From the NCBI RefSeq assembly GCF_000690905.1, contig NZ_JMCL01000109.1, forward strand, positions 1 through 64,000: DNA of 64,000 nt. The letters are read 5' to 3'. The DNA comes from Pseudomonas sp. Ant30-3 (GTDB lineage Bacteria; Pseudomonadota; Gammaproteobacteria; Pseudomonadales; Pseudomonadaceae). Shown piece by piece: positions 16,311 to 25,235 of this stretch (within the stretch, counting starts at the first letter, position 1; the number at the start of each line of letters is the position of its first letter). The notes beneath the pieces were generated by a model, which did no database searches, was not told where the DNA came from, and saw nothing but the letters and a program-made list of their open reading frames with translations. Made by a program: the position numbers and the translations under genes.

Positions 16311-17031
16311 GCTCTCTACCTGCTCGTTTATGTGTCATCAAAACGGACGCCCTCTGCATGAAGGCGCTGCAAATGCTTAAATCTAAAATCGTAATATTTA
16401 CGTGAAATGTCAATTGAATTTTATCCAATAAAAAAGTGTGTATTTTCGGTGCAGATTTTCACCATGCGCACCAGCTGCGTGCAGTTTGGTAACACTATAA
16501 AAAAGCATATAATTCTCCATATTCTTATTTTTTTCCTCTGTTTATCAATGTGTTACGTCTTTGACAAAGACCAAACCACTCCAGGTATTTCCAAAAATTA
16601 CGAACGACTGCAGCTGACGGATTCGTGCATTCAGAAAAATATTTCAGCGCGGAATCAGCTGCAATAATCACTAAAAAAATACGTGGTTTTTTGATTTTTG
16701 ATGTCGGCTTTTTTCAGCTAATTCGAAGCTTCGTGATCCAGATCAAAGCCTTGTTCGGCATGGCGTGGTGGCGACTCGCCCTGCCCGGCGGCGACCCTCA
16801 CCCTTCCCGTCAAATCACCCCACCGCGAAGGCCTCCAGACGAATGCATCGCAGGCCCCGGTAACACCCGCAGCCGATGCACCAGAAAAATTTCTGGCATG
16901 CAATCTGCTCGTTGGTCTGGCAGCAGTTAGAAAAAAAACAGGGCCGTACCTTGGGCCGCATTCGCATCACGTGGTGATCGAGGCGGTCGGCCATTAGCCT
17001 TTTGCAGCGTTGCAACTCTTCGGAGAAAGTC
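16311..17031. other. Divergent regulatory region between iacH and the second Liv operon
   Basis: 721 bp without a gene. The part from 16376 to 16700 is strikingly AT-rich compared with its surroundings, as expected for promoters and regulator sites of the iac operon (leftward). An open frame at 16407-16667 has no family likeness and I do not call it. A sigma-54-like site is listed separately. I could not identify an IacR operator by eye. Confidence 0.7.
16894..16909 (+). promoter_or_regulatory. Possible sigma-54 promoter of the second Liv operon
   Basis: TGGCATGCAATCTGCT has the GG-N10-GC spacing and differs at two positions from the RpoN consensus TGGCAC-N5-TTGCW. It points toward the receptor gene at 17032, about 120 bp away. 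Liv-type importers are often under nitrogen (RpoN) control in Pseudomonas; this is a by-eye match only. Confidence 0.35.
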
Positions 17032-18183
17032 ATGCTTTTCAGAAAAGCCGTGTCCACCTTGTTGTTGAGTGCCGCCTGCGCCGCCGCCGCGCAGGCTGAA
17101 GTGAAAATCGGTGTCATCACCTCCTCCACCGGACCAATCGCGCTGGTCGGCCTGCCTCAGAAAAACACCGTCCCATTGCTGCCGACCCAGGCTGGCGATC
17201 AGACGGTGAAGTACATTTCCCTGGATGACGCGAGCGACCCGACGGCCACGGTGAAGGCCCTGAAAAAGCTGATCGATGAAGAAAAGGTCGACGCCATCAT
17301 CGGCCCGAGCGGTTCACCCAACGCCATGGGCGTGATCCAGTTCGTCGCAGAAGCAGGCGTGCCGTTACTGGCGCCGGTGGGCACCGCCGCCGTGGTACTG
17401 CCCATGACCGAGCAGAAGAAATGGGTGTTCAAGACCACGCAAAACGATGATCTGATCGCCACGGCGCTGTTCGAACACATGGCCAAAAAAGGCGTGAAGA
17501 CCCTCGGCTTTGTCGGCACCGGCGACCCTTATGGCGAGAACTGGGCCAAGGTCATCGCCGGCCTCGCCGCGCAGCAGAACATCAAGGTCGTGGCCAATGA
17601 GCGCTTCCAGCGTCAGGACACTTCGGTCACCGGGCAGAGCCTGAAAATCCTCGCCGCGCGTCCCGATGCGGTTCTGGTTGCAGCGCCTGGCAGCTCGGCG
17701 GTGATGCCGCAAACCACCCTGTTCGACCAAGGTTATCGCGGCCAGATCTACCAGACCCATGGCGCCGCACTGCCCGACTTTCTCAAGCTGGGCGGCAAGA
17801 AAGTCGAGGGCACCGTCCTGGCCGCGAGCCTGATGCTGGTACTGGACGAGATTCCCGACAGTCACCCTTCGAAGAAAATCGCCAGCGATTACACCGCCGC
17901 CTACGAAAAGCTCAACGGCAGCAAGCCGGCGACCTTCGGCGGTAACACCTTCGACGCCGGCCTGTTGCTGCAACAGGCGATTCCGATTGCGTCCGCCAAA
18001 GCTGCACCGGGCACTGCGGAATTTCGCGCGGCCTTGCGTGATGCACTTGAGCAAAGCCACGAACTGGCTGGTACCCAAGGCGTTTACAACATGACGGCGC
18101 AAGACCACAGCGGCTTCGACGAGCGCGGTCGCGAACTGATCGTGGTGAAGAACGGCAACTGGATGTTGTTGAAAGACAACTGA
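17032..18183 (+). CDS. Liv-type ABC transporter periplasmic binding protein
   Basis: 383 aa. Signal peptide MLFRKAVSTLLLSAACAAAAQA (about residues 1-22). The mature part is a type I receptor starting VKIGVITSSTGPIALVG. SGSPNAMGVIQ and LLAPVGTA lie in the first lobe. KTTQNDDLIATALF leads into the hinge, as in receptors for aromatic or amino acids. The start 17032 follows CTTCGGAGAAAGTC. It is the first gene of an importer operon divergent from iac; the ligand may be IAA or another aromatic acid (inference from context). Confidence 0.92.
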   Translation: MLFRKAVSTLLLSAACAAAAQAEVKIGVITSSTGPIALVGLPQKNTVPLLPTQAGDQTVKYISLDDASDPTATVKALKKLIDEEKVDAIIGPSGSPNAMGVIQFVAEAGVPLLAPVGTAAVVLPMTEQKKWVFKTTQNDDLIATALFEHMAKKGVKTLGFVGTGDPYGENWAKVIAGLAAQQNIKVVANERFQRQDTSVTGQSLKILAARPDAVLVAAPGSSAVMPQTTLFDQGYRGQIYQTHGAALPDFLKLGGKKVEGTVLAASLMLVLDEIPDSHPSKKIASDYTAAYEKLNGSKPATFGGNTFDAGLLLQQAIPIASAKAAPGTAEFRAALRDALEQSHELAGTQGVYNMTAQDHSGFDERGRELIVVKNGNWMLLKDN

Positions 18184-18210
18184 CCCGGGCGCACGGCCCG
18201 CTGCCCGACT

Positions 18211-18236
18211 GCCGGCGAGTCGACCTTCGCCGGCAG
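18211..18236 (+). promoter_or_regulatory. Intercistronic hairpin
   Basis: TGCCGGCGA and TCGCCGGCA can pair around a short loop between the receptor gene and the first permease. There is no T-run, so it is more likely an mRNA-stabilising or read-through structure that raises receptor over permease levels than a full terminator. Confidence 0.5.
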
Positions 18237-18274
18237 GCGCGCGTGATCTTCAATCTGTAGAAAGAGCTCTCATT

Positions 18275-19312
18275 ATGAATTTCCAGATAGCCATGCTGCT
18301 GGGCCAGGACGGCATGACCAACGGCGCGATTTACGCACTGCTGGCCCTGTCGATCCTCCTGGTGTTCACCGTGACCCGGATCCTGTTGATCCCCCAAGGT
18401 GAATTCGTGACCTATGGCGCCCTGACCATGGCCACTTTGCAAAGCGGGCACCCGACTGCCCTGGTCTGGCTGCTGCTCGGCCTGACGCTGATCGACTGCG
18501 CACTCGATGTATGGGGTGCTGCGCGCACGAGCCAGGCGTTTCGCTTTCCCAAACGTATTCTTTTCAAGCTCGGCTACGCCGGGCTGCTGGCGGTATTGAT
18601 CAACACCCTGCCCCTGGCCGAATTGCCAATGGCGGTGCAGGCATTGCTGACACTGGCGCTGGTGGTGCCCCTGGGGCCGCAGATCTACCGCCTGGTGTTC
18701 CAGCCGATTGCCTCGGCCAGTTCGCTGGCGCTGCTGATCGTGTCGATCGCCGTGCACGTCAGCATGGTCGGTATCGCCCTGTTGCTGTTCGGGCCCGAAG
18801 GCGCCCGCACCCGGCCGTTCTCCGAAGCCGGACTGGAACTCGGCCCGGTGACGTTCAACAGCCAGACCCTCTGGGTGCTGGCAGTGTCCCTGGGGTTGAT
18901 CGTCGGGCTGTACCTGTTTTTCGAGCGCACGCTGTATGGCAAGGCCCTGCGTGCCACTGCCGTGAACCGCATGGGCGCGCGGCTGATGGGGATCTCGCCG
19001 ACGCTGGCCGGCAAGTCGACTTTCCTGCTCGCCGCGCTGATCGGCACGCTGTCGGGGATCTTGATCGCACCGATCACCACGCTGTATTTCGATTCCGGTT
19101 TCATCATCAGCCTCAAGGGTTTTGTTGGCGCGATCATCGGCGGGCTGGTGAGCTACCCCGCTGCTGCACTGGGCGCGCTGGCGGTGGGCCTGATCGAGGC
19201 GTTTTCGATGTTCTGGGCCAGTACCTATAAAGAAATCATCGTGTTCACCCTGATTATTCCGTTCCTGCTGTGGCGTTCGTTCACCAGCCGTCATGTGGAG
19301 GAAGAAGAATGA
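18275..19312 (+). CDS. Liv-type ABC transporter permease (LivH family)
   Basis: 345-aa membrane protein, first permease of the second importer. It begins NFQIAMLLGQDGMTNGAIYA and has the LivH motif LLIPQGEFVTYGAL near residue 45. LKGFVGAIIGGLVSYPAAAL (about residues 282-301) is the loop that couples to the ATPase. It carries a longer central segment than the permease at 745, including several extra hydrophobic stretches. The 4-bp overlap with the next gene (ATGA at 19309) suggests coupling. Confidence 0.92.
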   Translation: MNFQIAMLLGQDGMTNGAIYALLALSILLVFTVTRILLIPQGEFVTYGALTMATLQSGHPTALVWLLLGLTLIDCALDVWGAARTSQAFRFPKRILFKLGYAGLLAVLINTLPLAELPMAVQALLTLALVVPLGPQIYRLVFQPIASASSLALLIVSIAVHVSMVGIALLLFGPEGARTRPFSEAGLELGPVTFNSQTLWVLAVSLGLIVGLYLFFERTLYGKALRATAVNRMGARLMGISPTLAGKSTFLLAALIGTLSGILIAPITTLYFDSGFIISLKGFVGAIIGGLVSYPAAALGALAVGLIEAFSMFWASTYKEIIVFTLIIPFLLWRSFTSRHVEEEE

Positions 19313-21111
19313 GTCCGCGTTATCTGTTGCTTGCCCTGTTGCTGGTGGTGGGCGTCGCGCCGCTGCTGTTGCCGCCGTACTACGTGACCCTGCTCAACTA
19401 CATCGGGATGTACGCCATGGTGGTGCTGGGTCTGGTGCTGCTGACCGGAGTCGGCGGCATGACCAGTTTCGGCCAGGCGGCATTCGTCGGGCTGGGCGCG
19501 TACACCTCGGCTTATCTGACCACCACCGAACAGTTGCCGGTTTGGCTGGCCTGGGCCGGCGCATCACCGTGGCTGACGCTGCTGGTGGGGGTGCTGCTCA
19601 CCGCCTCGGTGGCGCTGATTCTTGGCGCACTGACGCTCAAATTGTCCGGGCACTACCTGCCACTCGGGACCATCGCTTGGGGGCTTTCGCTGTATTACCT
19701 GTTCGGTACGCTGGAGTCCCTCGGCGGCCACACTGGAGTCGGTGGCCTGCCCTCGATTTCCCTGTTCGGCCTGACGCTGGATAAAGGCGAAGACATCTAC
19801 TACCTGATCTGGGCACTGCTGCTGGTGGCCATCGTCATCACGCAAAACCTTTTGAATTCCCGCGAAGGGCGGGCCATTCGAGCCCTCAAGGGCGGTCAGG
19901 TGATGGCCGAGTCGATGGGCGTGAATACCTTCCGCTCGAAGATGGTGATCTTCGTCATCTCTGCGGTGTTCGCGGCGATTTCCGGCTGGCTGTACGCGCA
20001 CACCCAACGCTTCGTCAACCCGACACCGTTCGGCTTGAACATGGGCATCGACTACCTGTTCATGGCCTTGATCGGCGGCGTTGGCAGTGTCTGGGGCGCC
20101 CTGCTCGGCGCGGGCATCCTGACGATGCTCAAGCAATGGCTGCAGGACTGGTTGCCGCTCCTGCTGGGTCACACCGGCAACTACGAAACCATCGTATTCG
20201 GCATTCTCATCGTGGTGCTGATGCAACGTGCCCCCGGCGGCCTGTGGCCGTTGTTGACACGGCTGGTACCGGCCCGTTTACGCGTTCGCCCCAGGGCGCA
20301 AGAGGTCGACGCAAGCGCCGCTCCTCTGCCACGCCGGCAACTGCCACAGCATGGCGAGCTGATCCTCGAAGCACGCAACGTGACCAAGCGCTTCGGCGGA
20401 CTGGTGGCCAACAACGACATGAGCCTGGAAATACGCTCCGGTGAAATCCTCGCGCTGATCGGCCCTAACGGTGCCGGTAAAAGCACCATGTTCAACCAGC
20501 TATCGGGGGTCGATACCCCTACCAGTGGCGACGTGCTGTTCATGGGCCAGAAGATCAACGGTCTGAGCTCGCGACAGGTCGCCCGCCTGGGTATGAGCCG
20601 CACGTTCCAGCACGTGAAACTGCTGAGCAACATGAGCGTGCTGGAGAACGTCGCCATTGGCGCGCATTTGCGTGGAAAGCAAGGCGTGCTGTCGGCGGCC
20701 CTGCATCTGGAGCGCCGCGAAGAGGCCGAACTGCTCGGCGAAGCGCGACGTCAGCTGGAGCGCGTGGGCCTGGGTGACTACCTGCAGGCCGAGGCCGGCA
20801 GCCTGTCCCTCGGCCAGCAACGCATCCTCGAAATCGCCCGCGCCCTGTGCGCCGATCCCTGCCTGCTGCTGCTCGATGAACCCGCAGCGGGCCTGCGTCA
20901 TAAGGAGAAGGAAGCCTTGGGCATCCTGCTCAGCCGCCTGCGCAGCGAAGGCATGGCGATTCTGCTGGTCGAGCACGATATGGACTTCGTGATGGGCCTG
21001 GTGGATCGCGTGGTGGTCATGGAGTTTGGTCAGCGGATCGCCCAAGGCCTGCCCGAAGACGTACAGAAGGATCCGGCCGTGCTGGAAGCCTATCTGGGAG
21101 GAGTTGAATGA
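19309..21111 (+). CDS. Fused Liv-type permease-ATPase (LivM-LivG fusion)
   Basis: 600 aa in one frame. Residues about 1-325 are a LivM-type permease (VGGMTSFGQAAFVGLGAYTS near 44-63, ALIGGVGSVWGALLGAGI near 250-267). After a linker rich in Arg and Pro (about 320-350) comes a full LivG-type ATPase. Its Walker A is GPNGAGKST, its signature is LSLGQQRILEIARAL, and its Walker B is LLLLDEPAAGL, where LRHKEKE follows. LSLGQQ replaces the usual LSGGQQ. The fusion joins subunits that are separate in the 745-4114 importer. I see no frameshift. Its stop overlaps the next ATPase start by 4 bp. Confidence 0.92.
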   Translation: MSPRYLLLALLLVVGVAPLLLPPYYVTLLNYIGMYAMVVLGLVLLTGVGGMTSFGQAAFVGLGAYTSAYLTTTEQLPVWLAWAGASPWLTLLVGVLLTASVALILGALTLKLSGHYLPLGTIAWGLSLYYLFGTLESLGGHTGVGGLPSISLFGLTLDKGEDIYYLIWALLLVAIVITQNLLNSREGRAIRALKGGQVMAESMGVNTFRSKMVIFVISAVFAAISGWLYAHTQRFVNPTPFGLNMGIDYLFMALIGGVGSVWGALLGAGILTMLKQWLQDWLPLLLGHTGNYETIVFGILIVVLMQRAPGGLWPLLTRLVPARLRVRPRAQEVDASAAPLPRRQLPQHGELILEARNVTKRFGGLVANNDMSLEIRSGEILALIGPNGAGKSTMFNQLSGVDTPTSGDVLFMGQKINGLSSRQVARLGMSRTFQHVKLLSNMSVLENVAIGAHLRGKQGVLSAALHLERREEAELLGEARRQLERVGLGDYLQAEAGSLSLGQQRILEIARALCADPCLLLLDEPAAGLRHKEKEALGILLSRLRSEGMAILLVEHDMDFVMGLVDRVVVMEFGQRIAQGLPEDVQKDPAVLEAYLGGVE

Positions 21112-21902
21112 TGAACATGCAAGTTGAACCGCAGCTCGCGCCGCGTAACCAGGTCAACGATGCCGTGCTGGAGATCAAGGACCTGAGCGTGGCCTATGGC
21201 AAGGTCGAGGCGCTGAGCAACGCCAGCCTGACGGTCGGCAAGGGTCAGATCGTCACGGTGATCGGCCCCAATGGCGCCGGCAAGACCACCCTGCTGTCGG
21301 CGATCATGGGCGTGCTTGGTTCCCGCGGCCAGGTGCATTTCGACGGCAGCCTGGAAACCCTGCCGGAGGTCGAAGTGATGGTCTCGCGGGGCCTCGGCCT
21401 GGTGCCGGAAAAACGCGAGTTGTTCACCAGCATGAGCGTGGCCGACAACCTGCTGCTCGGCGCCTTTCAACGCCATCGCAGCGGCGACCGTCGCTACAGC
21501 GAGACCCTGGGCGAAGTCTATGAACTGTTTCCACGGCTGTGGGAACGTCGCGAGCAACTGGCGGCGACGCTGTCTGGTGGTGAACGGCAGATGCTTGCCG
21601 TCGGCCGGGCGCTGATGGCCAAGCCCAAGCTGCTGATGCTCGATGAGCCGAGCCTGGGTCTGGCGCCGCTGATTACCCGGGAAATCTTCCGCATCATCAC
21701 GGCCTTGCGTGAGCAAGGAGTGTCGATCCTGCTGGTGGAGCAGAACGCACGGGCCGCGCTGCGGGTGGCGGATTACGCCTATGTGCTGGAAACCGGGCAG
21801 ATCGCAATGCAGGGGCCGGCCAAGCAACTGGCTGATGACCCGCGGGTGATCGAAGCGTATCTGGGGCTGGCGAGCAAGCATCAGGAGATGCTGGCTACGT
21901 GA
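21108..21902 (+). CDS. Liv-type ABC transporter ATPase (LivF family)
   Basis: 264 aa. Walker A GPNGAGKTTL, signature LSGGERQMLAVGRAL, Walker B LLMLDEPSLGLAP, switch LLVEQN. It has about 20 extra residues at the N-terminus before the ABC fold. It is the last gene of the second importer. Here the switch Gln is normal, unlike the LivF at 3428. Confidence 0.92.
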   Translation: MMNMQVEPQLAPRNQVNDAVLEIKDLSVAYGKVEALSNASLTVGKGQIVTVIGPNGAGKTTLLSAIMGVLGSRGQVHFDGSLETLPEVEVMVSRGLGLVPEKRELFTSMSVADNLLLGAFQRHRSGDRRYSETLGEVYELFPRLWERREQLAATLSGGERQMLAVGRALMAKPKLLMLDEPSLGLAPLITREIFRIITALREQGVSILLVEQNARAALRVADYAYVLETGQIAMQGPAKQLADDPRVIEAYLGLASKHQEMLAT

Positions 21903-21920
21903 CAACACGCCACCAATCTC

Positions 21921-22009
21921 GTAGGAGCCGGCTTGCTGGCGATAGCGATGGGTCAGTCGATGTGGATATCGCCTGGTTGGACGCTTTCGCCAGCAAGCCG
22001 GCTCCTACG
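21921..22009. repeat. REP doublet (GTAGGAGCCGGCTTGCTGG type)
   Basis: GTAGGAGCCGGCTTGCTGGC at 21921-21940 with its inverted copy GCCAGCAAGCCGGCTCCTAC at 21989-22008. Same class as the doublet at 4151-4240. It separates the importer from the reductase gene. Confidence 0.9.
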
Positions 22010-22067
22010 GGGATCGCGGTGGGTCAGTGGGATGGATGTCGATTCCTTTGAATAATCCGGAGCTACG

Positions 22068-23054
22068 ATGAACGCTACCCCCTTGCGCATCGGCATCGCC
22101 GGTGCCGGTGCCATTGGCTGCACCCTGGCCGCACGGCTGGCTGTCGGTGGCCTTAATGTCAACGTTCTCGCCCGAGGTGAAACACTGGCTGCCATTCGCC
22201 GTGACGGCATTCACCTGTCTGATCTGGACGGGCAGCACCACGTGCGGATCGAGGCCAGCGACAACGCCGCGAGCCTTGGCGTGCAGGACCTGATTTTTCT
22301 CTGCACCAAGTCCCACGGCCTGGCGGGTTTGCTGCCGCAATTGCAACCGATGATCGGTGCCGAAACGGTGGTGATCCCGGTGGTCAACGGTGTGCCCTGG
22401 TGGTACTTCCACGGCGAAGGCGGACGCTACGACGGGCGACAAGTGAGCGCGGTTGATCCGCAGTCGATCCTCAGCCAGGCTCTGGACCTGCGGCACGTGA
22501 TCGGCTGCGTGGTGTTCATCACCGCGCACTGCCCGTCCCCTGCCGTGGCCGAATCGCAGACCCCGCATCTGATGATTTTCGGCGAGCCCGACAACCGCCT
22601 CAGCCCGCGCCTGGAGCAGGTGCGCGCGCTGATCGAAAGTGTCGGGATCGAAGCGCGGGCCACCGACCGCATTCGCGACAACCTGTGGACCAAGATCATT
22701 GCCAACATCACTTCCAACCCGCTCTCGGTGATCACCGGCGCCACCCTCGAACAGCTTTACAGCCTGCCGGAGCTGCGCGACGTGGTCAGCAGTTGCCTGC
22801 ACGAAGCGCTGTTGACTGCCGCCGCTCACGGGGCGCGCGTGAGCATCGATCCGCTGACCTTTCTCGAACTCGGTGCCGGCATGGGCGCCGTGCGCACCTC
22901 AATGCTGCAGGACTATGAAAAAGGCCGCCCGCTGGAGCTGGCCGCCATCGGCGACGCGGTGCTGGAACTGGCCGATTGCATGGCGATCCCGATGCCCGTC
23001 ACCCGCCACCTGATTGCCCTCGCACGCTTTCGCGGCGAGCAGATCCGCCACTGA
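22068..23054 (+). CDS. Ketopantoate reductase family protein
   Basis: 328 aa. Rossmann motif GIAGAGAIGCTLAARLA (residues 8-24). The mid-protein motif NLWTKIIANITSNPLS (about 205-220) holds the conserved Lys and Asn of 2-dehydropantoate 2-reductases. In the family the enzyme reduces ketopantoate with NADPH. Members next to catabolic operons often act on other 2-oxo acids, so panE is not assigned. It is 22 bp before a class II aldolase gene and likely cotranscribed with it. Confidence 0.85.
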   Translation: MNATPLRIGIAGAGAIGCTLAARLAVGGLNVNVLARGETLAAIRRDGIHLSDLDGQHHVRIEASDNAASLGVQDLIFLCTKSHGLAGLLPQLQPMIGAETVVIPVVNGVPWWYFHGEGGRYDGRQVSAVDPQSILSQALDLRHVIGCVVFITAHCPSPAVAESQTPHLMIFGEPDNRLSPRLEQVRALIESVGIEARATDRIRDNLWTKIIANITSNPLSVITGATLEQLYSLPELRDVVSSCLHEALLTAAAHGARVSIDPLTFLELGAGMGAVRTSMLQDYEKGRPLELAAIGDAVLELADCMAIPMPVTRHLIALARFRGEQIRH

Positions 23055-23076
23055 TTCCCCAGACAAGGACTCCGAC

Positions 23077-23841
23077 ATGAACCAGACCGAATTAGCCAAA
23101 CCGCCGCAGTACAGCGATGAAGAATGGGCACTGCGGGTGCAACTTGCGCACTGCTACCACCTGGTGGATTTCTTTGGCTGGACCGAAACCATCTTCAACC
23201 ACATCTCCGCGCGCCTGCCCGGCCCGGCGCACCATTATCTGGTCAACCCGTTCGGCTTGAATTACACCGAAGTGACGCCGGCCAACCTGCTCAAGGTCGA
23301 CCTGCACGGCAAGAAACTCGAAGACTCGCCGTACGACGGCAACCCGGCCGGTTTCGCCCTGCACAGCGCAGTGCACGGTGCGCGCGCGGACATCCAGTGT
23401 CTGATTCACACCCACACCACGCCGATTTCGGCCATCGTCATGAAGAAGGCAGGTTTTGCCCATCACGACTTCTACGGCGCGCAACTCTACGGACGGATCG
23501 GCTATCACACCTTCGAAGGCATCACCCTGTTCGATGATGAGAAATTCCGGATGATCGACAGCCTCGGCGACAAGCACATCCTGGTGCTGCGCAACCACGG
23601 CATCGCGGTCGGCGAGAGCAGCATCGCCAAGGCGTTCTTCCTGTTGTGGACAGTGCAACGTGCCGCCGAAATCCAGTGCCAGGCGGGTGCCTTGGGCGGT
23701 GAAGACAATCTGCTGCCGGAAGAGATCAGCCAAAAATGCGCCGAGCTCTCGGCCATGCTGATTCGCGACAGCGGCTTTGCGGTGAAATTCTTCGACGGCA
23801 TGGTACGCAAGATGCACGCTGCTCGCGGCCAGTGTTGTTAA
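23077..23841 (+). CDS. Class II aldolase/adducin family protein
   Basis: 254 aa. The zinc-site His residues are visible in LIHTHTT (about residues 111-117), a third His in VLRNHGIAVGE. Early features are FNHISARLPG and FGLNYTEVTPANLL. The start ATG 23077 follows CAAGGACTCCGAC; earlier in-frame codons lie inside the reductase gene. The product of this family is often a decarboxylase or aldolase on hydroxy acids. With the adjacent reductase it may handle a side product of the imported substrate (inference). Confidence 0.85.
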   Translation: MNQTELAKPPQYSDEEWALRVQLAHCYHLVDFFGWTETIFNHISARLPGPAHHYLVNPFGLNYTEVTPANLLKVDLHGKKLEDSPYDGNPAGFALHSAVHGARADIQCLIHTHTTPISAIVMKKAGFAHHDFYGAQLYGRIGYHTFEGITLFDDEKFRMIDSLGDKHILVLRNHGIAVGESSIAKAFFLLWTVQRAAEIQCQAGALGGEDNLLPEEISQKCAELSAMLIRDSGFAVKFFDGMVRKMHAARGQCC

Positions 23842-23929
23842 TCGCAGGAGCGGTCAGTGACTCATTCAAAGGACCAACTCGCAACTGGACCTGGCTCAGC
23901 GGTTTGTCCAAGGCTGATCCTGCAGAGCA

Positions 23930-24910
23930 TCAGGCCTGACGTCGCAGCGTCTCGGACGGCAGGCAGCCGTATTGCTTGCGGTACTGCATGGCGAAATGTC
24001 CGAAGCTGGCGACGCCGTGACGCAGCAGGATATCCGTTACGCTGTCCGCCGGCCCGGCCTGCTGCAAAGTCAGGTGCACCAGCGCCAGACGGCGGGTGCG
24101 CACATAGTCGCTGGGCGTTTGCTGGAGAAAGCGCGTGAAGCCATTTTGCAGGGTGCGGATCGACACCTCGCAGTACTGCGCCAAACTCGCCAGGGCAATC
24201 GGTTCGGCCAGATGCTGCTCAATGTAGCCGCGGGCTTTCATGACGTGATGCGGCATCGGCTGGCGCTGGTCTTGCAGCAAATCGTCCGAGTAATTGTGCG
24301 GCAACTGGGTCAGCAGCACCGACAGCAGATAGTCCGACAGGCTGCCGCCCATGGCCGAAGCCAGCAACATCTGGCCGGTGTCGCCGTAGAGCTGGCAGAT
24401 GTAATCCAGCGTCGCGCGTACCGTCGCCATGCCTTGATGAGCCGGGTCGACCTGAATATCGAACACCAGCGGCTGGCGCATCCGGCGATTGAGCAACACC
24501 TGCAACTGACGTTCGAGGGCTTGGCGATCGACACGCAAAATGAGGTTGCGACAGTCCTTGTCGATACGGATAAAACTGCGCTCGGATGGCGAGGAAATGG
24601 TCAGCCCGCCCTTGCGCAGAATTGCATTCTGCTTGCCCAGGCTGACCATGCCGCCACCCTCGAGGGTGACCCGGATCAGGTAGAAGTCGCTGATATCGCC
24701 GGCGTCGATTTCCACCGGTGCGCCGTAGTGCAGATCGAACAGCGCCGAACTGCCGAAGAACACGCCATAGAGCTGCGATTGCAGGGCGCCGCCCTGGTGC
24801 ATTTTCATCTGATGGGGCCACAGGTAATGACTGACGCGATCCCGGACCTCGCCGAATCCATCGGAACTCAGCAAGCAATGTTCACGGAGCGAAAAGCGTT
24901 GATCCAACAT
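23930..24910 (-). CDS. AraC-family transcriptional regulator
   Basis: 326 aa. The N-terminal ligand domain is of the AraC_binding_2 type seen in regulators of dioxygenase operons (DFYLIRVTLEGGGMVSLG near residues 80-97). The C-terminal 100 residues hold two helix-turn-helix units (IALASLAQYCEVSIRTLQNG; later DSVTDILLRHGVASFGHFAM). Start 24910 is chosen because GGAGG lies 9 bases upstream. It converges with the aldolase gene. It probably senses an aromatic or acid substrate of this region. Confidence 0.88.
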   Translation of the reverse strand: MLDQRFSLREHCLLSSDGFGEVRDRVSHYLWPHQMKMHQGGALQSQLYGVFFGSSALFDLHYGAPVEIDAGDISDFYLIRVTLEGGGMVSLGKQNAILRKGGLTISSPSERSFIRIDKDCRNLILRVDRQALERQLQVLLNRRMRQPLVFDIQVDPAHQGMATVRATLDYICQLYGDTGQMLLASAMGGSLSDYLLSVLLTQLPHNYSDDLLQDQRQPMPHHVMKARGYIEQHLAEPIALASLAQYCEVSIRTLQNGFTRFLQQTPSDYVRTRRLALVHLTLQQAGPADSVTDILLRHGVASFGHFAMQYRKQYGCLPSETLRRQA

Positions 24911-25235
24911 GCGCAAGCGCCTCCAGAAAATGACCTAGCCGAGTCGCAGACACGGCGAAATTTAGTGGAAATGGAAAGCAATTTTTGCGCCACCCAAACG
25001 CTTTCTGCGCGCCCGGAACAGGCACTGCGCCTGGCGCATAGAGTCCCGCCAAACAAGGGCCTAAAAAGGTTCTGCACCACCCCCATGCCAACGGATTGGC
25101 AACCTGGACCGCACAACAAAACCAATAACGCACCAGGGCCTAGCGCTCAGGTAACGATGGCGTCACCGATACACCCAATTGCACATCCCCGCTGCCGCCG
25201 ACTGACTGATTGCCAACCCTGAAGGGGCCAACAGC

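Noticed and set aside
16407-16667. 86-codon AT-rich frame in the iac promoter region
   Set aside because: No likeness to known proteins, poor ribosome binding site; more likely promoter DNA.
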